A stretch of 64,000 nt of DNA from Antedon bifida. Taxonomy: Eukaryota > Echinodermata > Crinoidea > Comatulida > Antedonidae. The notes beneath the pieces are model-generated. The model saw nothing but the letters and a program-made list of their open reading frames with translations. It was not told the origin of the DNA and did no database searches. The stretch spans positions 15,836,085-15,900,084 of the forward strand of contig OY727103.1 of assembly GCA_963402885.1 (NCBI GenBank), given 5' to 3'. Each line of letters begins with the position of its first letter. The first letter of the stretch is position 1. A program made the translations under genes and the position numbers. This document shows positions 39,101 through 50,769 of this stretch, in pieces.

Positions 39101-42100
39101 CAAATTTGGTATGTCAGTATTGCTTTTGAGTTTTAAAACTGTATTCCCATTTATTTACTCTCAGTCAGTATTCAGTTGGAAAGGATTTTTGAATTCCAGG
39201 GTACATACATTTTAATTTGTTTTGTTTATTGTGTTTTATAGGGAAAAGCCGCAGCGGAGATTAACAGTATTTCTTTGCTAAAGGAGACCATGAACCAGGA
39301 GGAGGTGCCTCATATCTTTGTCATCCTAGGAGCATCGGTAATATTACATCATTTTTTATTATTTATTTTCAGACTCATAATGTTTTCTAACATTTCCCTT
39401 CTGTCAATAATTCAACAACAAAAAAGGGTTAAGAGTGTGTTAAGTGTTAGGCTACAAACTTAATTGCAATAATATGTCAAGTTCCAATTAACTTTTTAAC
39501 TTAAAATAAAGCATGCAGAAACTCAGTCTCTCTTCCTCTCTTCACTTAGCCACAGAAATATATATTCAACATTTATTTTTTTTATTAAAAGCAAATCATG
39601 GTTTGTATAAGTACCCTTCAATGTTCAAACTCGTTATCACATAGCTAATTGAAGTGTACAATCTTTGGCAATTAATATTTGCTTGTTCAGTCTCTCTGTT
39701 ACCATGGAAACAACAAATAGTTGTCTTGGTGACCTGGTCTTGAGTGACAGTAGAATTGACCTATTGATTCTTATTATGAGTGATTATAAAATCGTATAGT
39801 GCACTATACTATTGCTGTACTATTTATTATTGGCTATGCTATAGTATTATTGATCATGCTATTACTGTACTATAAAATACAGTACTGTACTATACTATTA
39901 TTTTAATATATTACTGTACTATAATACTTTCAAATTTAGAAATTAACTATACAGTATAATATATGAATACAATATTGATCTTACTATTTACTGATGATAC
40001 TATACTGTATTATACTATACAGTACTATACTATTATTTTACTGTAACTCCACTATAATACTGTCAATTTCTGCAAATGCAGTCTATCCTTTTGTGATATG
40101 AAGTGATTTGTACAAAATTATATACAGTATGAAATATGAATGCAAACATTTAATATGGCAATAATAGCAATACATTGTATGTATTGAGTTTTGAATGTAC
40201 ATTTAGTTTTCAATTTGTTTTTCAGGGAGACTTGGCCAAGAAAAAAATTTACCCAACATTATGGTAAGCATACAATATAATATATAAAATTATTGTAAAT
40301 TGTAAAGGTATCATACATAAATGATAATTGAGTTGTTGCCCTTAGTTTAACCTATTTGTTGACCTGTAAAAATAAAGCCTTGGTTTGAGTTCTGAGTGAC
40401 TTTGCAGTTTTAATTCAAGCCAACTCACTATAGTCAAGATAACATCAGTTAAGGAAGTAATGTTTAATTAATTATAATATTATCACAACAAAGGCCAGTT
40501 ATTTATTAATGAAAGACTAACAGAAAGAATAGCAAAAGCATATTTTGCTGCATATAAATCCGAAGTAAAATTACTGAAAATAATAGTAGCCTAATCCATG
40601 GATGAAATAGATTAGACCAAGGATTAATTAATATCCCTTGCCTCATCAGAGCCATATAATGTTGCTGGGTTTTGATACTATTGTTGGAATTTAAAGCTCT
40701 GTCTACACTATCATCTGACAAAAAAATGTGATATGGACTTAATTATGTCAAAACCACTACCATATTTAAGCATATCACTACCATATTTGGGTACATCACA
40801 TTTTTTTGTCACATCAAATTTGATAGTGTAGACAAAGCTTGAAACTGTCTTTTAAAAAGAAATATTAAACACATGAATATAAAATATACTGTAATATGTT
40901 AACCTTAGTTCTGTTTTTAATTTGAATTCCATAATTTTGTTAAAGTTAATTCATTAAACATTTACAATTACATGAACTATTTTGAATATTGCAGGTGGCT
41001 ATTTAAAGATGATCTCTTACCAAAGAACACAATCTTTGTTGGTTATGCTCGATCAGTTTTATCCATCAGTGATATTAAGAATAGATCTGAACCATATATG
41101 AAGGTAAATAAGACCTTTATCATCAAGTATATTTTCTTTTCAAATCTGTTACAGAACAAAATAGTTAAATATTTAAATATTTTTAGGTAAAAGATGGCGA
41201 ACGCGCAAAGCTTGATGAGTTCTTCAAACAGAACCGCTATGTAAAGGGTTCGTACAAAGAAGAAGACGGATTTGAACACTTAGATGATGTACTTACTGCA
41301 ATCGAAGATAAGAAAAAGGACAAACCTGCAAACAGACTGTTCTACCTCGCCCTTCCACCAAGCGTTTTCAAAGATGTTACAAAACACATCAAAGCAAAGT
41401 GCATGAGCAAAAGGTATTATCCAATGACTTGTATTGAAATATCGGACAGACAGAGCTTAGACAGTTAGTGAATGCATTCACTTATGGTTATCCTTGGCAA
41501 TTTGCCTACGTATCTTTAAAAAACAAAACCATATATGATATTAATATTTATACATTTTTTAAATAGCGGATTTATATAGTAAATATACATATTTTTTTAT
41601 GTTAATAGAGGATGGACACGTGTGATTATTGAAAAGCCATTCGGGAAGGACTCCGCGTCGTCTGCCGACCTCTCTAACCACCTTAGTGCGTTATTCACTG
41701 AAGACCAGATGTACCGTATTGATCATTATCTTGGCAAAGAAATGGTGCAGAATTTAATGATTTTAAGGTATTTGTTGAATACTTGATTGGTGACATTTAC
41801 CGTATTACTTATACTAGCGTGCCCTCCATTGCATAGTGGAATGGCTTATCCATTACACAATAGAAAATACACATACAGTATAATCTAACAACAGGCTGCT
41901 GAGCTCTGGAGATCAAAGGGTTTATCTGTGGCTGCGACACGATCAGTTCAACGTCCCTTAACAGACACCGCGCGTCGCGGAGAATATTTACATAGCACAG
42001 TATTGTTGGTATTTGTTGCAGCCAGACATAAGATCAAAAGATTGTTATGAGTTCCTATCTTGGCAAGGTAAGCTCAGTGTCCTGTTGTTAGATTGCCTTG

Positions 42101-45100
42101 GTATAATATACATTGAAAAGCAGATGATTGGTTTAATATACTTTAGGTGGAGATTCTATCGCGATTTGTAAAGAATCTGAGACCTTTTTTGATTTGTTTT
42201 GTAAACAATACACAAGAGCTGCATGGGAGAAACGGTCAGAACTTAAATCTCCCAATATATAGATTGTTTTTCTTTTGTATTGTTGCTTTTATATATGATT
42301 TGTAAATATTATACACCTGTGATAACAACTATAGGTCTTCAGTACCTGATGTTGAAACACAATGGTTTGTAATGTAAACTCTTTACTATATATTTTATGT
42401 TTATTTTTATATACCTTTTTAAATTATCAACTCAAACCTATGATACTGTAGGACAATTTAATACAGTAGGCCTACCTGTATTACCATGTTGATAATGATT
42501 TTTCTTTTATATTTTTGCAAATAGTTTAAGAACCTGTATCCGTCATATTATGTATTGTTTTGATGTATTATGTTAATTTGGATGCACCACTTCTGTGTGT
42601 GCCACCGATGCAAAGGTGTCATTTCCTAATAAATTATTATTATTATTAATTATTATTATTATTATACATTCTATTATAGACTTAGTCTTTATTTTTATAT
42701 CAAATTCATGGGTTATTTGTTTGTTTTTTATTTTTGTGTAGGTTTGGAAATCGCATTTTTGCACCTGTTTGGAACCGTGATAACATAGCTAGTGTTATTA
42801 TCACCTTTAAAGAACCATTTGGAACGACTGGAAGGGGAGGCTACTTTGATGAATTTGGTATTATAAGGTACAGTAAGATTTTCAGTCATGTACTGTATAT
42901 TGAAATTCTTTGAGGGTTTTAGTGAGAATTGGAAAAATATATTATAAAGCCTGAGAATGTCTTGTATTATACTAAAACCTTGTTTGCACTGGACTTAATT
43001 TGGTCAAATTCGCTGGCTAAAGTGACCAAAAGAAAAGTCCAATCCGAAAACTGGCTACAATTCCCACAGGGTTAAATTAACCAAGTCCAATAGTTACTTT
43101 TACCGACCATTACCTGCCTAGAAAAATGCTTACCATGGTCTCTATAAAATAACCATGCGGCTAAAAGTCCAATCCGAACATGCGACTCATGTTAACACAA
43201 TGTCAATCGTTTTTTTAAAAATTCATTTTGGTGAAATTACAGTAAGACTGCGTGAAATTATCCCAAGTGTGAACAATGGTCAAATCTTCAGATGACATTG
43301 GGTAAAGCTACGCGATTAAATTGACTATTTGACCAGCATGGACAAGGCTTAAGCATGGTCGACACTGCCTACATATATTATCACTTATATATTACTACAA
43401 TAATTTAAATAATATTTATGTAATTTCAGGGATGTTATGCAAAACCATCTTCTACAAATTTTGTCATTATTTGCAATGGAAAAACCAGGGTCAACAGACG
43501 CAAAAGACATACGAGATGAGAAGGTATGAAACGCTATTTATAGTACAATTAATATATTATATTAATATAAGGAATAATCAGTCTTAATGTATTGTGATTG
43601 ACTTGTTACCATAGTGCAATAAAATAATAAATTTACTTTATTTGCACTAATGTATTGATATTGCTTGATAAATGATAATATATTCATGAGAATGAATTTG
43701 CCATGAGTATAAAAAAGTTTTTCTTTCTATGAATTTAATTTAATTTCTAAGTTAATAATTGATAGCTGTAAAGTAGCACTTTTAATGTGTATAATTCCCC
43801 ATGAGGCTTTTGTTGAATAATCGATCAAAGAGTCTTGAATTCATGTTACAGAATTAGCTATGTGTGTTGTCATTTTTAAGCTTATTTTGTGGAAGAAAAT
43901 CACTCATTGGATTCTACAAATCGCATTGAATACAATATTCATATCTGAGTTTTATTACTTTATATAAAGCCTTGTCTATACTATCAAATTCATGTGTCAA
44001 AGAAATGTAAAAATCACTATCATTTGGACATATCACTACCATATTTGGGCACATCACACTTTTTTGTCAAACTGTCTGTGTAGACAGAGCTTAAGAGGTT
44101 TGCAGTTTCAACTTTCTGCCTGACATGTTTTTGACATGTTTTACCTTTTCACAGTGTAAACTTTAAATACAACTGTTCATTTCATTCATTTTTAGGTAAA
44201 AGTGTTGAAGCGCATTGAACCCTTAACTTTAGATGATGTTGTGTTAGGACAATACGTTGGTGATCCAGATGGAGATGTAGATGCCAAGGAAGGGTACCTG
44301 GATGATCCCACTGTTCCCAAAGGATCTGTCACTCCTACATTTGCCACAGCAGTCTTCAAAATTCAAAATGAGAGATGGGACGGTTAGTAAAAAATTTATC
44401 TATTTAATTGAAAAAAGCATCACCTAATTTTATTAGCGCTCATTTTTATCTCCCAAATCCAGCAAATCCTGTTTGCTAGAAGGAAAAAAGCTAAAATAAT
44501 AAGCAAGCCGTCCTTGGTGTTTGTACTAAGAAGCCTGATATTTTATATAATAATAATAATAATAATATTATTTCAATGAAACTAATTAATTGACTCTTCT
44601 TTATTAATCTTTCAGGTGTACCTTTTATCTTAAAATGTGGAAAAGGTAAGAATTTTTAAGAATTGTTTTTCCATGAAGTTATACATCTGTGGGAATATTC
44701 ACGAATCACACTTGGGCTAAAGGGAAAAACCCTTAAAATTTAAAAACATTCTTCTATAAGGAAATCCTTTTATATTTATTGACCTAATACTTAAGTGGGA
44801 TAGGTGAATATTACCACTGAAGTGTTACTATCTGAGCCTTTTAATGAGAGCTGAGATAAAAGGAATACCATGGTCTCCTTTCTGCTGTTAACCTTTATTG
44901 GGAGCAGAAATTTAGCATATTCGCAATACGGTCTGCATAAAAATAATACTTTGGAAATAACCCGTTTATTCAGCGCTATGCAGAAGAAACAGACCCCCTT
45001 GTTAACTTCATCAAAATTGAATTAGTTAATGAACATGTTTAAACTAATAGTCTTTTGAAATATTTAGCCTTGAACGAAAGAAAAGCTGAAGTACGCGTAC

Positions 45101-46229
45101 AGTTTAAAGACGTACCAGGAGACATCTTCAGCGGTAATTGCAAGCGTAACGAGCTCGTAATTCGTGTACAACCCGGCGAAGCTGTTTATTGTAAAATGAT
45201 GACCAAGAAACCAGGCATGTCTTTTGACGTCGAGGAGACTGAATTAGATCTTACATACGGCTCTCGTTACAAGGGCGTGTCTATGCCGGATGCTTACGAG
45301 AGGTTGATTCTAGATGTTTTCTGTGGCCATCAAATTCATTTTGTCAGAAGGTATGTTTATCCAATGTAGTTGAAACTAATATTGTTTCGTGAACACGATA
45401 AATTCATTATTAAGTTATGTCTCTGTAATTTATTGTTGTTTTTTTTTATATTTCTAGTGATGAGTTGGCCGAGGCTTGGAGAATCTTTACACCACTTTTG
45501 CACAAAATTGAAAACGATAAACCAAAACCAATTGAGTATAAATACGGAGGGTAAGTAGACGATCCCTATTATTTGTATTGGTGCATTGTGTGTATTGTAT
45601 ATGGCCAAGTATAATCCCATGCTTGATTATCAGCCCACTGTAGCCCAATAATGTTTCAAGCCCTTAGGACTATCTTTGTCATATACAGTATATATATAGA
45701 TTTGACAGGCATGGCGAAACCACTCAGTGATAAACTGGAAAATAAATCAATTAATATTTAGAAACAGTTACATTTTTATGAAACTTGTGAGAATGAGAAA
45801 TAATGCTCCATTCGAGATTCGAACCTGGAATTTTATTGATATGCAGACATCCTACCACTAGACATATAACCCTCTTTGACAATGAACAATGTATAGCTAT
45901 TTGAAGTTGTTTAACTATAAAGCCTCTGTGGTCTAATAGTTAAGATGCTCACCCCTGTTAGTGAGTGAGGTTCGATTCCTGTAATTTTATTTACACAATA
46001 AATTTATAGGATATCTGTGGAAAGATATACTGCACAAAATCGTCACAAGTTTTCTGGTAACCAACCCTTAGAATATATAATTAGTAACAGTTAATTGTTA
46101 TTATAATAATATATTAATAAAAATACATTTTATTTTTATAGACGAGGTCCTGCAGAAGCGGATGAACTTCTTAAGAAACATAACTTTGTTTTTACCGGTA
46201 CATACAAATGGGCCAAGCCAGCTCTTTAG
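33106..46229 (+). CDS. G6PD: Glucose-6-phosphate 1-dehydrogenase
   Basis: Thirteen coding exons join without a break to 514 residues (human 515): 33106-33120, 39242-39337, 40226-40263, 40995-41103, 41187-41413, 41609-41767, 42742-42867, 43430-43523, 44196-44382, 44616-44645, 45068-45350, 45458-45550, 46142-46229 (TAG). The enzyme oxidises glucose 6-phosphate to 6-phosphogluconolactone with NADP+, the cytosolic entry to the pentose phosphate pathway. The coenzyme motif [17 protein letters not shown] is split between exons 2 and 3. The substrate signature [13 protein letters not shown], the EKPFG loop, the [10 protein letters not shown] helix with the catalytic His, and the structural-NADP region ([19 protein letters not shown]) are all intact. 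Exon 1 codes for only five residues (MSKSN) and intron 1 is 6.1 kb; exon 10 is 30 nt. Nothing suggests a pseudogene. Confidence 0.97.
37084..37232. mobile_element. MITE family C copy
   Basis: TTATACTTTGTCTGCACTAT to TTTATAGTGTAGACAGAGCT; G6PD intron 1. Confidence 0.85.
37729..37812 (+). mobile_element. tRNA-derived SINE head
   Basis: Box A-like CGCTCAGTGGTCTAGATG and box B-like GATTTGAGTCCCACC at tRNA spacing, without a full cloverleaf. G6PD intron 1. Confidence 0.55.
38430..39063 (+). mobile_element. 634-bp TTAA-flanked TIR element, copy 2
   Basis: Same orientation and length as 1602-2235, more than 99% identical by eye. In G6PD intron 1, 180 bp upstream of exon 2. Confidence 0.9.
39062..39112. 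repeat. Twin palindromes ATACCAAATTTGGTAT
   Basis: Two perfect 16-bp palindromes at 39063-39078 (18 bp with flanking A/T) and 39097-39112, directly at the right edge of the 634-bp element. Confidence 0.9.
39795..40060. repeat. Degenerate CTATACTATTACTGTA repeat
   Basis: Many imperfect repeats of ACTATACTATT and ACTGTACTATA in G6PD intron 2; microsatellite-like decay. Confidence 0.7.
40691..40842. mobile_element. MITE family C copy
   Basis: TTAA then AGCTCTGTCTACACTATC; right TTTGATAGTGTAGACAAAGC. G6PD intron 3. Confidence 0.88.
42972..43352. mobile_element. TIR element in G6PD intron 7
   Basis: TAAAACCTTGTTTGCACTGG at the left; CCAGCATGGACAAGGCTTAA at the right. Interior repeats AAGTCCAATCCGAAAAC and AAGTCCAATCCGAACAT. 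Confidence 0.7.
43964..44094. mobile_element. MITE family C copy
   Basis: ATAAAGCCTTGTCTATACTA to GTGTAGACAGAGC then TTAA; G6PD intron 8. Confidence 0.85.
45805..45885 (-). mobile_element. tRNA-derived sequence, opposite strand
   Basis: Minus strand reads TGTCTAGTGGTAGGATGTC (box A) and CCAGGTTCGAATCTCG (box B). Adjacent to and opposite the tRNA-Glu-like head at 45905. Confidence 0.5.
45905..45980 (+). mobile_element. tRNA-Glu-like SINE head
   Basis: CCTCTGTGGTCTAATAGTTA (box A, as in tRNA-Glu) and GAGGTTCGATTCCTG (box B) at tRNA spacing; acceptor stem not closed. G6PD intron 12. Confidence 0.55.
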
Positions 46230-46831
46230 ATTGCAACGACCAAGATTGTATAAACAACAAACAAAAACTAACCTTTATGGATAGACGACCACCATTTATA
46301 ACCATCAACTTAAAGAAAATGTTTTTTATATTTCCTATAGTCAAATAATGTATTTATAGAGAAAACAAATTTGTAGACAGATATGAAATGTTTTATATAT
46401 AACTCAGTATTTGTAAAATTAGAAAAATAGAAAATAATTGATACTATATAGTACTATATGTGCAGCTAAATTACTATGAATTTTTAGTTAATAATATTAA
46501 AGCAGCTAATTACTATGGTAAAATGATGCTGGTTTTGTAGGGGCTGAGGAGATAATTAATTCATCTATGATTTTCGATTAGAAAAAATATGTTTACAATA
46601 TTTATGCAGCTAATTTGTTATTTTATTAAGTGAAGGTATCATCCTCACTTGATATTAAATCTATTTTAAATTATTTGGTAAATGGATGCTATGGGTGGTG
46701 GGAAAATATATATGTTTTAATTTCTGAAAAGTAAAACTAATTTGTTAAAAAAAAATATTACAGTACATTGTTTTTATTTTTGTAACTGCTTTTTAAAACC
46801 TTGCATTTCATTATAAGTTTGAATTATAGCC

Positions 46832-46837
46832 AATAAA
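46832..46837 (+). terminator. Candidate poly(A) signal of G6PD
   Basis: AATAAA about 600 bases downstream of the G6PD stop codon, in otherwise featureless AT-rich sequence. Inferred only. Confidence 0.35.
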
Positions 46838-47055
46838 AAATATGAGACAATGTTTTAGCCTATATTAATTACTTATAAATAACAAAGTGGCTAATAATAT
46901 AAATACTATTGAATATTATAATATACTACAGTTTGTAAAAATATAGGCAATGTTACCGGAGTCTTTTGTATGAATAGATAAAATGTTACTAAAATGAAGA
47001 ACAATTAAAAAGCTGAATTTTATTTTTTTATTGTCAAAGACGACGTTTGTATAGT

Positions 47056-47093
47056 CATGGAGAAATAAGTTAGGACTAACTTATTTCTCCATG
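47056..47093. repeat. Perfect 17-bp hairpin downstream of G6PD
   Basis: CATGGAGAAATAAGTTA is followed by the loop GGAC and then by its exact reverse complement TAACTTATTTCTCCATG. It lies 830 bases past the G6PD stop and 40 bases before the exon candidate at 47133. Confidence 0.9.
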
Positions 47094-47132
47094 GTATAGT
47101 TAATGAATGAACGGAAAAGATAAGCCTGCAAC

Positions 47133-47231
47133 ATGGTCGACGATGTTCTCGAAGCCTTTTTGTTTGAAATTATGGCAAGTCACGTGTATAATTTACTTCT
47201 GACGTCATCACGTGGTGGTAAATACGATTTG
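47133..47231 (+). CDS. Candidate first coding exon, possibly TRAPPC6-like
   Basis: An ATG at 47133 opens MVDDVLEAFLFEIMASHVYN..., 33 codons ending in TAA, but the frame meets a strong GTAAGTATG donor just before the stop (GATTT|gtaagt, phase 2). The N-terminal 19 residues can be aligned with the start of TRAPPC6 proteins (human MADEALFLLLHNEMVSGVY), a subunit of the TRAPP vesicle-tethering complex, with identities at D, L, L, M, S, V and Y. No second exon with the expected TRAPPC6 motif was found before 64 kb, so either the first intron is very long or the similarity is chance. A CRE and two E-boxes lie in or beside the segment. Low confidence in identity, moderate in being an exon. Confidence 0.33.
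47181..47214. promoter_or_regulatory. E-box / CRE / E-box cluster
   Basis: CACGTG at 47181-47186, TGACGTCA at 47200-47207 and CACGTG at 47209-47214: three perfect palindromic bZIP/bHLH sites within 34 bp. Such clusters mark animal promoters; here they fall within the putative exon at 47133, so the true transcription start may differ from what is proposed. Confidence 0.45.
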
Positions 47232-47687
47232 TAAGTATGTTATTTGTTCTTTAAAATCCAGTAAAATATGAGAATATAATGCGATATTTATAGAATTTAC
47301 CGTGGTTTTATGTACAAAAGAGTTTAATGTAATTATCTATGTATTTATTAAAAGATATGTCTATGATTAACTGAGTAATTTCATGAATTATGCTAGGGGC
47401 CTAGCCTAGTTTAGTTAGCCTAGGCCTAGTTTCATTAGACGGTAATAATGCATTGTGTGGGCTGCATGGATTCGACAATTCGAGAGATAGAAACGCTGCT
47501 GCATGATAGGCCTAGCCTAGGCTTAGATTACGCTAGTCTGTGGTTCTCAAGGTGGATGAAATGGGTTCCTATTGAAAAAAATATTAGGCTTTTTAACTAG
47601 ACTCGGGCCTAGCCTAGGCCTAGGCCTTTATTAATAATAATATTATTATAGTCTACTCTATGCTTTTATTTCCCTTTTTTTTTTTAT

Positions 47688-48009
47688 GCACTTCTTGTCA
47701 ATTGTATGACCCACTCACTATACTATACGACCCCCGGGAAAGATGTGCGTCATACCTTATGAATACCATGACACACCCGTACATAAAAAATGTGACTTTT
47801 CCTTTGACGCATGACGCACCCATTTTGACACACTGTGACCATGTTGTTTATGATATTTTGAGTGGTAAAGTGACAGACATTTACACATCATCGTTCATTG
47901 ATGTGACGTACCTTCTAGGTTTTTTGACACACCCCTGTGTCAGTAATTATTTGTAAATGATGCACCTCTCCCGGGGGTCATATAGTGGGTCATACAATTG
48001 ACAAGTGCA
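47688..48009. mobile_element. TIR element with ~45-bp ends, copy 1
   Basis: TTGTCAATTGTATGACCCAC ... CCCCGGGAAAG at the left; CTCCCGGGGGTCATATAGTG ... CATACAATTGACAAG at the right. Interior TGACGCACCCATTTTGAC. Confidence 0.88.
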
Positions 48010-48572
48010 TGCACATTTTTATACCCCATGTACAAAGTTTAAAACCAATTTTTTTTACTGGTTGGCTGACTTTTTAGTGGTGTGGTACTACGGCTGGGGG
48101 TCTACCACCATTGCCTACAGGGATGATTTTTGAGGTTTAGAGGGCCGAAGCCCTGATTGTCTCGGCGTTACGTGTCTGAGGTGATTTTTTGGAAATTTTG
48201 TTAGACCGTGTTTCCACAGCCAAAACAAAATTATTGGTTTGGCTGTGAAAACATGGCCTTAAATTCTATCTTCACTTTTGTTTTTCTACAGGAATTTTAT
48301 AGTATGTCAACCAGTTAAAGATGCATGAGAAAAATAATTCTTTTTACCAGTGAGTCAACCAGTTGAAGAACACAGTTTTAGCTCCTACATTACTGTAATA
48401 TCAAAGGTAACTTTTTAATTAAAACTACATTTCTCTTTACCTGCCTCCTCCGGTATTCAATGAACGAGAACTCATGTTGGCCGCAGTTAATTAGTTTCAG
48501 TTATGTAATACGTATTTGTAATTATTTTCTCTGACAAAAAATGGTGAATACTGTAATTGCTATGTTTGTGGG

Positions 48573-48880
48573 AGTTATGCACTTGTCCCTGGGAGAGGTG
48601 CGTCATTTGTCCGATGTGCGTCATACCTTATGAATACCATGATGCACCCGTGCGTAAAAAATGGGACTTACCTTTAGGAGACCATGACGCACCCATTTTG
48701 ACGCACTGTGACAATGTTGTTTATGATATTTTTAGTGGTAAAGTGACGGACATTGACGCCATCATTCAGTGATGTGACGTACCTTCTAGGTTTTTTCACA
48801 CACCCCTGCGGCAGTAATTATTTGTAAATGACGCACCTCTCCCGGGCATCGTATAGTGGGTAATACAATTGACATGTGGA
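48573..48880. mobile_element. Same TIR element, copy 2
   Basis: Shares ATGTGCGTCATACCTTATGA and GACGTACCTTCTAGGTTTTT with copy 1; left TIR shortened (ATGCACTTGTCCCTGGGAGA), right TIR AATACAATTGACATGTGG. Confidence 0.85.
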
Positions 48881-49280
48881 CCAACATTATTGATATGTTA
48901 TTTGTTACCTTTCAGATGTCAATTGAACATTCGCTGTGCAGACTATCGGCAGAAACAGAGATGGAAAATCTATTTTGATGAATTGGAAATGTTATATCTT
49001 CGCTATCACATTTAAATATAAAAATATTGTTAAAATTGTATTTTAACCAACCCCCAATCTGAATAAATTCACTCCCTGTGTTGTGTTTTAGTTTGGTAGG
49101 CATATACATTATCGGCCGACTTTTGCAAGTATTTATTTAGTCTGGTAGGCTTATATTTTGTCATACAACCGTTATTAATTTGCTTAAGATTTAGTGGTAG
49201 GCATACAGTATGGTCAATAGTGGTAGGCTTATTGTGTTGCGGCCATAATAAGGTAAGGTAAGTGAATTGCCACACGCTCT

Positions 49281-49655
49281 ATACTACAGGTATTATAAAG
49301 GCGCCCTCTTTAGTGTAAAGTCTCTAGTGATAGAGATTTTATATTTCGAGAGGGTGCTTTATCTGTAGTATAAAGCTTGTATAAAGGGTGCCCTCTTTAG
49401 GGTAAAGGCTTTATTTTAATGAAGCCCTTACTCTAAAGAGGGTGCTCTACATAAAGGACGCCCTCTTTAGTATTAAGGCTCTATTATAATAGAGCCTTAT
49501 TATAAAGAGGGTGCTCTATAAGGGTCCCTCTACTAAAGAGGGTGCCCTCATGGTTGGGATGCCCTCTTTGGTGCAAAGGCTGTAATTAAAGCCTTTGCGC
49601 TAAAGAGGGTGTCTCAACCTTGAGGGTGCTCTCTCTAGTAGAGGGTGCCCTCAAC
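49281..49655. repeat. Array of five or six adjacent hairpins
   Basis: Successive inverted repeats with the shared stem motif GCCCTCTTTAG ... CTAAAGAGGGTGC: 49281-49373, 49385-49446, 49452-49519, 49522-49549 and 49554-49619, the last enclosed by outer arms 49528-49560 / 49611-49655. Loops and inner stems differ (AGGCTTTATT/AATGAAGCCC, AGGCTCTATTATAATAGAGCC, AAAGGCTGTAATTAAAGCCTTT) while the stems stay paired. Confidence 0.9.
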
Positions 49656-49734
49656 CACACCAATGAATAAAAGGCAAGAGTGTACATGTAGCATCATTTT
49701 TATTTCATTTGCAAGCTAAAAAAAAAGCATACCC

Positions 49735-49840
49735 CCCTCCCCCAATGCACCCCTCTGTACACCCCCCTGTGTGCCCCACTACACCGATGGGTATCAGCCC
49801 GCTCAGCTACACGGTGGATGCTTCCTCGGGTTGTGTCCGC
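49735..49840 (+). repeat. Left arm of an inverted repeat pair flanking the 28-bp satellite
   Basis: About 100 bp, from AATGCACCCCTCTGTACACC to GGATGCTTCCTCGGGT, matches the reverse complement of 53638-53732 with few differences. GC-rich and open in more than one frame; one frame continues for 60 codons to 49953. The two arms are 3.8 kb apart and enclose the satellite. Confidence 0.75.
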
Positions 49841-50769
49841 CACAACCACTAAGCAGCAAGAATGCTCTAAGACATCTAGAAAGTCAAAGACGCAAGTTCC
49901 AATTGCAAAGATTAAAGTTCAATGTAAACTACAGGATGACCAAACACAAGTGAGAACCCAATACTCCAATGCAGGGACGCTGACACATGAGGGAATCGCC
50001 CTGGGCATCCCGGACATTCTCAGGAGTCGAGTTATATTCTTTTTGAGCATAGGAATTAATAGTTAAATATACGTTTATATTAAAATTTGAATTTTAAAAT
50101 TAATATACCTGTATTAACAAACATGATTAATAAAAGAATGTTGAAACAAGTTTTTGATATTAAAAAATCTATAAATATGAATAATAAAGAATTTTGACAA
50201 GTTTTGATATACATTCACCTATATTATTTTAAACATGACCAGAAGGTTACATTGTATATTAATATTTACAGTTCGAAAGGAAAGGTCCTAAGACTAAATT
50301 CCCAAAACATCAAACTGGACGCATTTATGTTGAACGAAGCTTGTCATAGCTTTGCACGACACAAAAGCAACCAATCCTTTGTTGTGGAAAATAAAGCCAG
50401 ACTGGTTTCAGAAAATTAGATGTCAATAATTTTGATGCCTATATTAAGCTCAAGAAAACAAATTGTGCAGTACATAATTTTGATTATATAATTTAATAAG
50501 GTTGACTCTCTGGTAATACCAAACCCAACGACTTCGTTTTCAGGACAGCACAGTGTAATTGTTATACTGCCCAACTCATTTACCCTTCAGATACGGTACC
50601 AACTATTCCTATCTTAAATTAAGAGAAGTCATCATTTATTTTAGTGTAAGTTTGTTTATTTTTTAAATTCTTAATATCTGTAGTAACCAACTGTGTCTAT
50701 GTTTTGTGTGTAGACTACTGTATGTATAAACTCTACCAAAACAAACTACAGTATTAAGTTTAAACTCAC

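Noticed and set aside
47660..47956. 98-codon open frame
   Set aside because: It lies almost wholly within a TIR element copy and its sister copy does not keep the frame.
48916..49017. Possible second exon for the 47133 candidate (after CTTTCAG)
   Set aside because: Phase permits joining, giving about 32 more codons to a stop, but the product does not resemble TRAPPC6 or any recognised family; left uncalled.
50264..50345. Exon-like FERKGPKTKFPKHQTGRI frame after TTTACAG
   Set aside because: Short, no family match, no donor, and a competing frame is longer; not enough to call.
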